Assembly: GCA_041389525.1 (NCBI GenBank)
Contig: JAWKRR010000039.1
Span: 1 to 64,000, forward strand
DNA: 64,000 nucleotides
DNA from: JACKFB01 sp041389525
GTDB lineage: Bacteria; Myxococcota_A; UBA9042; PHBI01; JACKFB01
Direction: 5' to 3'
A program made the position numbers and the translations under genes. Positions within the stretch are counted from its first letter, which is position 1; each line of letters begins with the position of its first letter. Shown one piece after another: positions 24,642 to 32,285 of the stretch. The notes beneath the pieces are model-generated. The model did no database searches. It had not been told where the DNA came from and saw only the letters and a program-made list of their open reading frames with translations.

Positions 24642-26117
24642 TCAGTGGCCGGGCTCCTTCGGGTACTTCACTCGGAAGGCCTCGACGGCCTTCCCCACGA
24701 CGGGTTCATCCTCGATGGCCTTGGCCACCGGGACCATCTCGTACGCGAAGTAGTTGGCCGCGAAGTCGAGCGCCGGACCGTCCTCGAGCCGCGCCTCCAG
24801 GTCGGCCTTCTGCGTGCGCAGTCGGACGATCTGGTTGCGGTAGAACTCCGAGGTGACGCCGGCCGACCGGCGCGCGGGCCGCGAAGGATCTGGCGCCTCG
24901 GCTTTCTGCTCGGCGGCCTCCTTCTCCGACTTCTCCCGCGCCTCGGCGATGGCCTGATAGCTCGAGATCTGACCCTCGAGCTGCTCGACCTGCTTCTCGA
25001 GGCCCGCGCGCTGGAAACGGTCTGCGAAAGGCGCTGTGGGCGGCTTTCCGCGCCACAGGTGCAGCGTCAGCAGCGAGAGGTACTTGCCCTTGGAGAAGGC
25101 CGTCGCGACGAAGGAGTCGCCCATCCGGCGCGGGTGCTCCTGCATCCCGGCGTCGTTGCCGCCGAGAACGAAGTCGATGCCCGGAACGGCCTTCGCGAGC
25201 GTGTCGATGTCGCGATCGGGCAGATGCGCCAGGGCGATGACGATCTGTGCACCCGCCGCCTTGAGGGCCGCCACTTCGGTCTTGGCGACCGCTTCGGGGT
25301 TCATGATGCGCCAGGGGCGCCCGCGCTCGAACACCGGCGTCGCGGGCACCGCCTCAAGCGTGATGCCGAAGACGCCGACCTTCACGCCGCCCGACTCGAC
25401 GATGATGTGGTCCTCGAAGACCGGCTTCCCCGTCTCGGCGTCGACCAGGTTGGCCACGAGAAACGGGAACGGGGACTTCTTGCGCAGCTTCTCCAGCAGG
25501 GTCCGGCCCAGAAGTAGATCCCGATCACCCAGGGTCGCCGCGGCGCAGCCGATACGTCGGTGCTGCGCCAGCACGAACTCGGCGGTGTCCTGCACTTCCT
25601 TGAGCTGAGGGCCGGCGGCCGGGGGCGCGTGGGGCTCCCAGAAGAGGTCGCCCGCATCGAAGATCAGGAGGTTGTCCCAGTCTTTGGCGTTGGTGCGCTC
25701 GGCGATGATTGTGGCTTTCTTGGCAAGACCGCCAAGAGGATTGGCCCGTCAGCCACAGGGCTCAAGCTCGCCGGCCATATTGGCGGTGTGCAAGATGGCC
25801 AACTTGTGGCCGTCGAACTGGCCGGCGGGCTCGGCCTCGGCGGCCTCAGGCCGCTCGGCGACGTTGGGCTCCACCGCGACGGGCGGCGGGGTGATCACCT
25901 TGTCCGCAGGCGCCTCGACCTTCGCGACGGGTGGCGCGTCGGGGGCAGAGGCAGCCGGCGCCGCGTCCGCGGTGGCGCCGGGTGAGCCGCCCTGCCCTGC
26001 AGCGCCCTCGGTGGACGGCGCGGCGGGCGGCGCCTGAGGCGGCGCGGCGTCGCGACAGCCGCCGGCAAGCGCGGCAGCGACGATCACGCCAAGGAGATGT
26101 CGGGTCGGAAAGCGCAT
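24642..26117 (-). CDS. Probable selenoprotein: 5'-nucleotidase-like lipoprotein with in-frame TGA (Sec123)
   Basis: Read with TGA 25749-25751 as selenocysteine, this is one 491-residue frame. A lipoprotein signal (VIVAAALAGGC) and a Pro/Ala linker lead to AILHTANMAGELEPCG-U, then PLGGLAKKATI, LLIFDAGDLFWEP and TLGDRDLLLG. This is the 5'-nucleotidase-like group whose members, as I recall, carry EPCGC at the same place, so Sec replaces a conserved Cys. Both halves are in the same frame with no other stop, and a hairpin of SECIS type begins 12 bases after the TGA. Several classical metal ligands are missing (GGND where GHxH is expected), so it may be a redox protein, with C121/U123 as reactive pair, rather than a phosphatase. 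The C-terminus holds a coiled-coil-like stretch (about 330-410). Alternative: a nonsense-mutated pseudogene. Confidence 0.82.
25713..25751 (-). promoter_or_regulatory. Sec TGA codon and bacterial SECIS-like hairpin
   Basis: The TGA is at 25749-25751. Downstream, CTTGGC (25736-25731) and GCCAAG (25724-25719) form a perfect six-pair upper stem around a GGTCTT loop. Below it GGC and GCC (25746-25744, 25715-25713) can pair across an internal loop. The loop starts 18 bases after the TGA and opens with GGU, matching the described bacterial SECIS rule of a G in the first loop positions 16-37 bases from the codon. SelB would bind it. No sel genes are in the window. Confidence 0.75.
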
Positions 26118-26188
26118 CGTGCCTCATAGGTGCGTTCAGCCGGCCGCAGTATAGAGACCGGGCCAGCCCTCGTCGACGCCAGAAACAC

Positions 26189-26220
26189 AAAGGCCCCGAG
26201 ACCAGAGGTCCGGGGCCTTT
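26189..26220. terminator. Bidirectional intrinsic terminator
   Basis: AAAGGCCCCG at 26189-26198 pairs perfectly with CGGGGCCTTT at 26211-26220 around a 12-base loop, giving A- and T-rich ends on the two sides. It lies 49 bases downstream of the lipoprotein gene that ends at 26270, whose transcript it should end. Confidence 0.85.
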
Positions 26221-26269
26221 GCGAGGAGTCCCGACCTGACCCGCCGAGGCGAGTCAGGTCAAACCTACC

Positions 26270-27634
26270 TTACTTGGCCACCTCGGCGGCGATGAGCCCC
26301 GAGATGGTGGCGCTGACACCCGTGAGGGTGATGCCGACCGAGATCGAGTCCTTCTGACCGTCCGCATCCGAGTCCTGGTCGAAGGGCAGAATCCCGAGCG
26401 CCGGGCAGACCAGCGACTTGTTGTCGCCGAGCGCGGTGCAGATGGTGCCGTCCGCGTCGGTGCAAGTCGGGGTCGCCGCGTTGAAGGCCGGCGTGCAGCC
26501 GAGCTTCAGCTTCTTCGGGTCGGTGCTGACAACCTGGATGATGTCCGCGCCCGAGGTGCCGAGGCACGCGCAGTCAGCGGTCAGCGTGTTGAGCGCCACC
26601 GCGAACTGAGCAACCGGCACCACGCCGCCGAGCTGACCATTGGCCATCGTGAGACCCTTTCCGTTGGCGCCGACGGACACGTCCGACTTCACCCGGGTGT
26701 TCTCGATGGTCAGGTCGAGCGAAGCGGTCGAACCCTCAACCAGCGATCCGAGCGGGATGCTCAGCTGGAAGAGCGCCGGACCCGCCGTCAGCTTTCCGGC
26801 CGCGATCTGCGCGTCCAGGCTGATGAGGGGGGTCTTGGTGCCCTCGACGAAGCTGGCGGGGTCGGCCAAGAAGGTGCCGTTTCCGGCCTTGTTGGTCGCC
26901 AGGTCCGTCTCCGCCTCGGCGAAGAAGCCGTTGAGCGCAAGCCCGGACGCCTGGTTGGCGGCGTCGGTCAGACCGGCGTTCTCGAGCAGCAGCGTGATGG
27001 TCCCGTCGTCGATCGACTCCTGGAGGAGCGTGTCGACATCGGCGTCGAGGAACTGCGCGAGCAGACCCAAGAGCGCCTGGAGGCCATTGTCCATCTTGCC
27101 GTCTTCGTCGAAGTCGAAGCAGCAGCCCTCGGGCGCGATGCCGAGCGAGGTCACGTAGGACGCGGCTGCGTCAAACGTGTACTCGTCAGGGTTGCCCGTG
27201 CCGACGCACTTGCCCTGGACGCACTTCTCTTCCGCGGCGCAAGCCGTGGTGACGTCCTCGGCGTAGGCGCAGGCCGCAGCCGCGCCGTTCGCGGTGCAGG
27301 TGCCCTCGGCCTTGTAGGTGACCGTGGAGTCGCCAGCGGCGTTGCAGGCAGTCGCCGGCGGGTTCTTGCAGGGGTTCGGATCGCAGGGATCGACCGGAGT
27401 CGTCTCGGTGTCAGCCGTGGCGTCCGCGTCCGGCGTGGTCGCGTCGGCGTCGGGGCCCGTGGCGTCGGCGTCGGGGCCGGTGGTGTCACCGGGGACGTCA
27501 CCGGTGGTGTCGCCCGTGGTGTCGGGGTTGGTGGTGGTGTCAGCCTTGTTGTTGTCGCCGCCGCTGTCGCACGCCACAGCGCCGATAGCGAAGACTGCGG
27601 CGGTTAGGACCGCCATTCCAAATCGCATTCTCAT
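26270..27634 (-). CDS. Secreted lipoprotein with Thr/Asp-rich linker
   Basis: A 454-residue lipoprotein: MRMRFGMAVLTAAVFAIGAVAC, then a Thr/Asp/Ala-rich linker (repeats of GPDADAT and TTGDT), a Cys module (CDPNPCKNPPATAC, CVQGKC), and a C-terminal region of about 290 residues with alternating hydrophobic pattern. That region includes CCFDFDEDGKMDNGLQALLGLL and DQDSDADGQKDSISVG, both calcium-loop-like. GGAGGGAG lies six bases before the ATG at 27634, so the longer frame to 28501 is not used. Probably surface-exposed; function unknown. Confidence 0.82.
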   Translation of the reverse strand: MRMRFGMAVLTAAVFAIGAVACDSGGDNNKADTTTNPDTTGDTTGDVPGDTTGPDADATGPDADATTPDADATADTETTPVDPCDPNPCKNPPATACNAAGDSTVTYKAEGTCTANGAAAACAYAEDVTTACAAEEKCVQGKCVGTGNPDEYTFDAAASYVTSLGIAPEGCCFDFDEDGKMDNGLQALLGLLAQFLDADVDTLLQESIDDGTITLLLENAGLTDAANQASGLALNGFFAEAETDLATNKAGNGTFLADPASFVEGTKTPLISLDAQIAAGKLTAGPALFQLSIPLGSLVEGSTASLDLTIENTRVKSDVSVGANGKGLTMANGQLGGVVPVAQFAVALNTLTADCACLGTSGADIIQVVSTDPKKLKLGCTPAFNAATPTCTDADGTICTALGDNKSLVCPALGILPFDQDSDADGQKDSISVGITLTGVSATISGLIAAEVAK

Positions 27635-28229
27635 TCTGGTCTCCCTCCAGCTAGGCCTATGGAATTCCCGCGTGGCAATCGTCAACGCGGACGGTAGATG
27701 TGCGACTTTTTCGCACCGGGGGGCCGTTGTCGGCGCGTTGTATGGCACGGCGACCAACTCAACACAAGGGAGTCGTTCCTTTACGGCGCGTATCTCTTCG
27801 CTGGAGTCACGCTTGTGCGCCCGCTCTGCGCAGGTTTGGGGGGCTCCGGTTGGGCGCCCGGCCGGAGTCGCCCAGTCGGTGTCGGCGCGGGCCGCAGAAA
27901 CAGCGACGCCGGCGCACCCTAGTAAGGTGACGCCGGCGTGAAGCGCTCGTCGGGGAGCTGGTGAAAAGTGGGTCGCGCGCGTTGCTGGGGGGTCGGTCCC
28001 AGTGATGTATTTCCGCCTTGTGTTGTCTCGGGGGCGGACGCGACAGACGACCCGCGGCTGAACAGAGCAACAAGCGTGCCACGTGGCGCTTTGGGCGCCC
28101 GTCCCGCGGAACTGAGGGTTCGACGGCGCGCAGCACCTCCGAAGCCCGGGAGTTCGCCGTCGAGGCCTGGGGACGACGAACCCCGGCGGGGTCGGTGGGC
28201 CCCACTCGAGGCCCCGCGCGCGCCTATCG
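27635..28229. other. 595-base stretch without a recognisable gene
   Basis: Frames are open on both strands because of base composition, but none has protein-like sequence, a ribosome site or a family motif. The part before 27634 must hold the promoter of the lipoprotein gene. The rest could be a leader or unknown RNA; I see no tRNA or clear terminator in it. Confidence 0.5.
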
Positions 28230-29684
28230 CTACCAGTTCGAGTCTGGGCCGTCGCCGCGCCATCGCTGAAACGCCACGTGTGTGCGACCCGGCGCGACGT
28301 GGCGCACGATGAGATAGCGCCGCGCCCGCAGCAGGGTCTGCTGCTCGGCCGGGTCCGCCACCGGGGCCCAGGTGCCCAGGTTGTAGTAGCGGCCACCATT
28401 TCGTAGCGGGCGGCGCTCCGGGCGATGGCTGTGGCCGAAGCAGACGATGGGGACGCTGAGGTGTGACGAAATCTGCTCGGCGACCAGACCCCAGCGGCCA
28501 CGCTCCTGCAGGGCGAGACTGCCGCGGCCCATGGCGCGCAGCACCAGCAGCGCGGGCGGGATCAGGCCCAGCATCATCACGCCCTGCACCCACGTCTCCG
28601 CGCTCAGGATGCCGGCGGTCACGATGAAGATCGCGACCGCAGTGGTGATGAGGCGATCGAGCCACAGCTCGTGCAAAAGGTGACGAGGCCGGTCGGAGAT
28701 CGGGACGGAGCCCAAGCGTCGCAGGAGCGCGATGAAGTCGACGCCTACGCGCTTGGAGCGGGCGTAGCCGGCGTACAGGGTGCTGTGGTCTGGCCGGGAC
28801 GCGAGCACGCGGCGGCGTTGACGGCGCAACAGGTGCACGACTCGCACGCAGCGAGCCACGTAGATCGAGAGGAAGCGGCGCCTGGGCCAATAGTGTTCGA
28901 AGGCGTGCCGGGCGTAGCCGGAGAGCGACTTGAGGAAGCTGTCATCGTCAAAGGGGTTGAAGGAGCCGAGGCTCGACAGCACGTGGCGGCCCATCAGCGA
29001 GCCCATGGAGGCCTCAAGCTCGCGGGGCGCGCGCCGGTGGGCCGGGACGAAGGGCGCCAGCACGTCGCGGTAGCTGCAGGTGGCGTCGTACTGCTGGCCG
29101 TGTTCGGCGTACAGGACGCCTGGGATGTAGACGAACCATGGCTCGAACTCGATGGCGGCGGCCACGGCGGGCGAGGTCCCGGGAGGCGCGGCCGCGGCGA
29201 CGGTGGCGCGGAGCTCCTCGGCGACTTCGGCGAAGGCCAGCTCGCGGTCGTGATTGCCCATCAGGAAGATGACGCGGTTGCCCGCGGCCAGGAAGCGGGC
29301 CAGCCCGGCGACGAATGGCGCGTGGTCCGCGAGCAGGCGACGGATCTTCCAGACGCTGCCGGCGACCGTGGGCGGCAAGCCCTCCGATGGGAGCATCGGG
29401 TCATCGGGCCCGCCGTAGACCGAGTCGAAGTCCCAGGTGTCGCCGCCGAAGATGACGTCGGTGCGGGCGAAGCTCTTCGGGCGCATGGCCTGGATCTGGT
29501 CCAGCAGCGCGAGCAGCTCATCATCTTGGCGGGCGAGCGGGTCCTTGTAGGTCCACCAGCCGCGAATCGGCGACACCATCACCTGGGTGAGGTGCACGTC
29601 GCTCAGCAGCAGGTACTCGACCCGCTCGGCGTCGGCCGCCGTGTGAGGGCGAGCCGTGGAGGCCTGCATACGCGCCTCGGTCAC
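28230..29684 (-). CDS. Membrane-associated metallophosphoesterase
   Basis: A 484-residue calcineurin-type phosphoesterase. Metal-site motifs occur in order: LLSDVHLT near 29, GGDTWDF near 80, LMGNHDRE near 141, YAEHGQQ near 195, and CFGHSHRPE near 420. Between the fourth and fifth there is a long insert with two hydrophobic segments (about 340-385) and basic flanks, so the enzyme is probably held on the inner membrane. This arrangement resembles UDP-2,3-diacylglucosamine hydrolase-type and related phosphoesterases but is larger. GTG start at 29684 overlaps the stop of the TlpA-like gene. Substrate unknown. Confidence 0.82.
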   Translation of the reverse strand: MTEARMQASTARPHTAADAERVEYLLLSDVHLTQVMVSPIRGWWTYKDPLARQDDELLALLDQIQAMRPKSFARTDVIFGGDTWDFDSVYGGPDDPMLPSEGLPPTVAGSVWKIRRLLADHAPFVAGLARFLAAGNRVIFLMGNHDRELAFAEVAEELRATVAAAAPPGTSPAVAAAIEFEPWFVYIPGVLYAEHGQQYDATCSYRDVLAPFVPAHRRAPRELEASMGSLMGRHVLSSLGSFNPFDDDSFLKSLSGYARHAFEHYWPRRRFLSIYVARCVRVVHLLRRQRRRVLASRPDHSTLYAGYARSKRVGVDFIALLRRLGSVPISDRPRHLLHELWLDRLITTAVAIFIVTAGILSAETWVQGVMMLGLIPPALLVLRAMGRGSLALQERGRWGLVAEQISSHLSVPIVCFGHSHRPERRPLRNGGRYYNLGTWAPVADPAEQQTLLRARRYLIVRHVAPGRTHVAFQRWRGDGPDSNW

Positions 29685-30373
29685 CGGGCCAGCAGGGGTT
29701 TGACCAGCTCGGCCAGGCCTTCCTCGCTGAGCTGCTCGGTGACGAACCCACGCTGGGTCCCTTCGGCGTCAAAGAGGATCGCGGCCGGGAGCATGCCGTC
29801 CCACTGGGGACTGGTGGCGCTGATGAAGGCCTCGGCCTGGCCCGTCGCGATGACCGCCATGGGGTAGGAGACGCGCACCCGGTCCAACACCCGCTGGATC
29901 TTGTCGCCAGCGGTCGTCCGGTCGTCCAGTGAGAGCCCGAGGATCTCCAGCCCATCCGCGCGGTGCGCGTCGTAGTAGCGGGCCAACATGGGCATCTCCT
30001 CGATGCAGGGCACACACCACGTCGCCCACACCGTCACCACGGTGGCCCGAGCGCCCTTCTGCTTGATGTGGGCGATGAGGCCGTCGCGGTCGAAGGCGGG
30101 GAGCTCCGCGACTCGGGGCGCGGGCGGGCGTGCCGACTCCACGTCGGGCTTTGGCGCGGGCGCGGCGGCGGGCTCGTCCGCGGTGGGGGCGGCCGCCTGA
30201 GTCGGGGCCACCGCGGGCGCGGGCGCGGGCCCCTCGGCCGCGCTGGGTTGCGCCGGCTTGGGACCGCACGCCAACGCCGTGACCGCTGCGGCGCACGCCA
30301 ACGCTCGCACCCAGGCGCGCCCCCGCGCTGACCCACGCGCCCCGTCCATCCCTCGCGCCCCCATCGATTCCAT
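29681..30373 (-). CDS. TlpA/ResA-like thioredoxin lipoprotein
   Basis: A 230-residue protein: signal ending LACGPKP (lipobox TALAC), Ala/Pro-rich linker, and a thioredoxin domain with WATWCVPCIEEMP (active-site WCVPC) and a late cis-Pro region (DGMLPAAILFD). It probably reduces or isomerises disulfides or haem ligands in the periplasm. The ATG at 30373 was chosen to include the signal. It is translationally coupled to the metallophosphoesterase. Given the many Cys-rich exported proteins here, a role in their folding is plausible but inferred. Confidence 0.85.
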   Translation of the reverse strand: MESMGARGMDGARGSARGRAWVRALACAAAVTALACGPKPAQPSAAEGPAPAPAVAPTQAAAPTADEPAAAPAPKPDVESARPPAPRVAELPAFDRDGLIAHIKQKGARATVVTVWATWCVPCIEEMPMLARYYDAHRADGLEILGLSLDDRTTAGDKIQRVLDRVRVSYPMAVIATGQAEAFISATSPQWDGMLPAAILFDAEGTQRGFVTEQLSEEGLAELVKPLLAR

Positions 30374-30547
30374 CAAAACGCATCCTCCCGCGACGCGAAT
30401 GGGTTTAGCTGAGTCGTCCGGCCGTGTCGATCCCCTGCGTCCGACCGCCTGCCCAGCGCAAAGGAGCCTCGACAACTGCAGCGTGAGCGCGCGAGGCTCC
30501 GCGGGCGGCCCGGCCGCACCCTGCAAGCTGTCTCGGAGTCCCCCCCT

Positions 30548-31615
30548 ATGTCTGACGCGGTCGTGCGCGTGGGTCAGGCCACCGTCGCGGGCGTGGGCGA
30601 TCGCTCGACCACGGCGACCGCGTACGGCGGCTTCGGATCCGTGCACCTGCTCGCGGTCACCGACGGGAACCGCACCCCTGGGGCGCCGGCGGCCGTAGCG
30701 CAGGCCGCCGCGAACGCCCTGCTGCGCGCTTTCCGCGACGACCTCGCCACGACCCACCCGCGCACCCGCCTCCGCCGCGCCGTCCTGGCCGCCCTCTCCG
30801 CGGCCCGCCGCGAACGGCGAGAGGCTGGCGTGACGGAGCCGGCGCAGGCGAGCCCCGTGGAGGTCTCCGCGCTCGTCGTGGCCCCCACGGAGCTCTGGCT
30901 CGCGCGGGTGGGCGAAGGGGCGCTGTGGGTGGTGCGCGGCGAGGTGGCGAGCCCGATCGAGAGCTGCACCCCCGACGGCGCCGTGCCCTCCGAGAACCCT
31001 GACGCCGCCGAGGGATCTGAGGGGTTGACCCTGTTGCACGCGAGGGTGCGGCTGGACACGGGCGACCGGCTGGTCCTGGCGTCTGGTGCGACGGCGCTGA
31101 ACCTCCCTCGGGATGTGGGGGTGTGGGCCCGCGCCAGCTCGTCTCAGCTCGCGGCGCAGCGGCTGCTCGCTGCCGCCGGCGCGCCCCGCACCGACGCGGC
31201 GATGGCCGTGCAGGTGCTTGAGGTCTTCGAGGCCGCGCGCGCGCCTCGCGCCCCGGACGACTGGAGCGGCGGCGCGCGGTGGCGGGTGTGGATCCGCCGC
31301 CTCGTTCGGCGGAAGGCGGCCCAAGACGGCGCCCTGCCGGAGCTCAGCGACGAGGAGCTCGAGACCATCGAAGCGGAGACGATCCGCGCGCTGCTGGAGA
31401 CGCCCGACCCCTCGGAGGCGGCCCTCGTGCTGAAGCGTCACCTCCGCGCGGTGGCCCGCAGCGACGGCGAGCCGGGGCTTGAACGCGCCGCGCGCTGCCT
31501 GGTCGCTCAGCGCAGCCCGCACGCCGTGGCCGTGGTCGCGCACCTCCTGGCGAGCAACCCCCGGCGCCCTCTTCGCGAGTTCGCGGTGGCGCTGCTGCCG
31601 CGCCTCACCGGCTGA
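30548..31615 (+). CDS. Degenerate PP2C-like protein with helical C-terminus
   Basis: A 355-residue cytoplasmic protein. Residues 1-185 follow the PP2C fold pattern: VAGVGDRSTTATAYGGFGSVHLLAVTDG, SALVVAPTELWLARVGEGALWVVRGE, and LDTGDRLVLASGAT. The metal-binding DGxGG and DxxN aspartates are absent, so it is unlikely to be an active phosphatase. Residues 270-355 are helical and charged, with a HEAT-like end. It is divergent from tlpA. It may bind phosphoproteins or regulate another phosphatase; no evidence says which. Confidence 0.6.
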   Translation: MSDAVVRVGQATVAGVGDRSTTATAYGGFGSVHLLAVTDGNRTPGAPAAVAQAAANALLRAFRDDLATTHPRTRLRRAVLAALSAARRERREAGVTEPAQASPVEVSALVVAPTELWLARVGEGALWVVRGEVASPIESCTPDGAVPSENPDAAEGSEGLTLLHARVRLDTGDRLVLASGATALNLPRDVGVWARASSSQLAAQRLLAAAGAPRTDAAMAVQVLEVFEAARAPRAPDDWSGGARWRVWIRRLVRRKAAQDGALPELSDEELETIEAETIRALLETPDPSEAALVLKRHLRAVARSDGEPGLERAARCLVAQRSPHAVAVVAHLLASNPRRPLREFAVALLPRLTG

Positions 31616-31640
31616 GCCGCGCGCGCCCCCCGCGCCGCTC

Positions 31641-32147
31641 TCACGTCTCAGGCGGTGGCGAGGTCAGCGGCAGCCCGTGTCCGCGCGCCCAGCGACTCAG
31701 GACATCCTGATAGGGCAGCGCGCGGTGGCGCTCCAACACCCAGGCGGTCGCTGCGTCCAGCGGCATCCCGCGGTGAAGCGCGAGGTAGGCGATGATGGTC
31801 GACGGAGACCGGTTCAACCCGGCGTTGCAGTGCACGAAGGTGCGCCGCCCCGCCGTCAGATGACCGGCGACGGCGGCGACCGCATCATCGAGGCGCCGCC
31901 CGAGATCGGCCTGATCAAAATCGGTGATCGGCACCCGGCTCGCCTGGACTCCAAGCCGCGTCCAGAGCTGCCAGACCATGTTCCACGACAGCCCCCGCGA
32001 CGCGATGTCCGCGTCGCTCTGGAGGCTGACGACCGCGCGGACACCGTGCTGAGTCGCCAGCTCGGCGAAATGCTCGGGCGCGTGGGGGTGGCTGCCAACG
32101 CAGAGGGTCTCGTCGAGCGCGGTGAAGTGGTCGATCATGGCGCGCAT
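31641..32147 (-). CDS. Dual-specificity-type protein phosphatase
   Basis: A 168-residue enzyme with the P-loop VHCNAGLNRSPSTIIAYL, matching HCxxGxxRS (catalytic Cys and Arg), and a general-acid aspartate candidate in ITDFDQADL. Length and motif fit small dual-specificity phosphatases. The start MRAMIDH at 32147 or MIDH three codons later. It lies tail-to-tail with the PP2C-like gene. Substrates unknown, but Ser/Thr kinases are numerous in this kind of bacterium. Confidence 0.88.
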   Translation of the reverse strand: MRAMIDHFTALDETLCVGSHPHAPEHFAELATQHGVRAVVSLQSDADIASRGLSWNMVWQLWTRLGVQASRVPITDFDQADLGRRLDDAVAAVAGHLTAGRRTFVHCNAGLNRSPSTIIAYLALHRGMPLDAATAWVLERHRALPYQDVLSRWARGHGLPLTSPPPET

Positions 32148-32285
32148 TCTCGTGATAGGAAGCAGTCACGGCAAGCCACACGGAATCGCGGTGCCATCAG
32201 CGCGCTTGTATCGACGGCGCGCGGGTCGGCCACGCGCATCCACCGTGGGCGGTTGCCTCACGCGAAGTCGAAGCAGGGACGCGAC

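Noticed and set aside
24642..25595. Separate phosphoesterase gene starting at GTG 25595
   Set aside because: It would lack the signal peptide and the first catalytic segment, which lie directly upstream in the same frame beyond the TGA.
27698..27941. Short plus-strand frames between the lipoprotein and the phosphoesterase
   Set aside because: No ribosome site, no family pattern, and base composition alone explains them.
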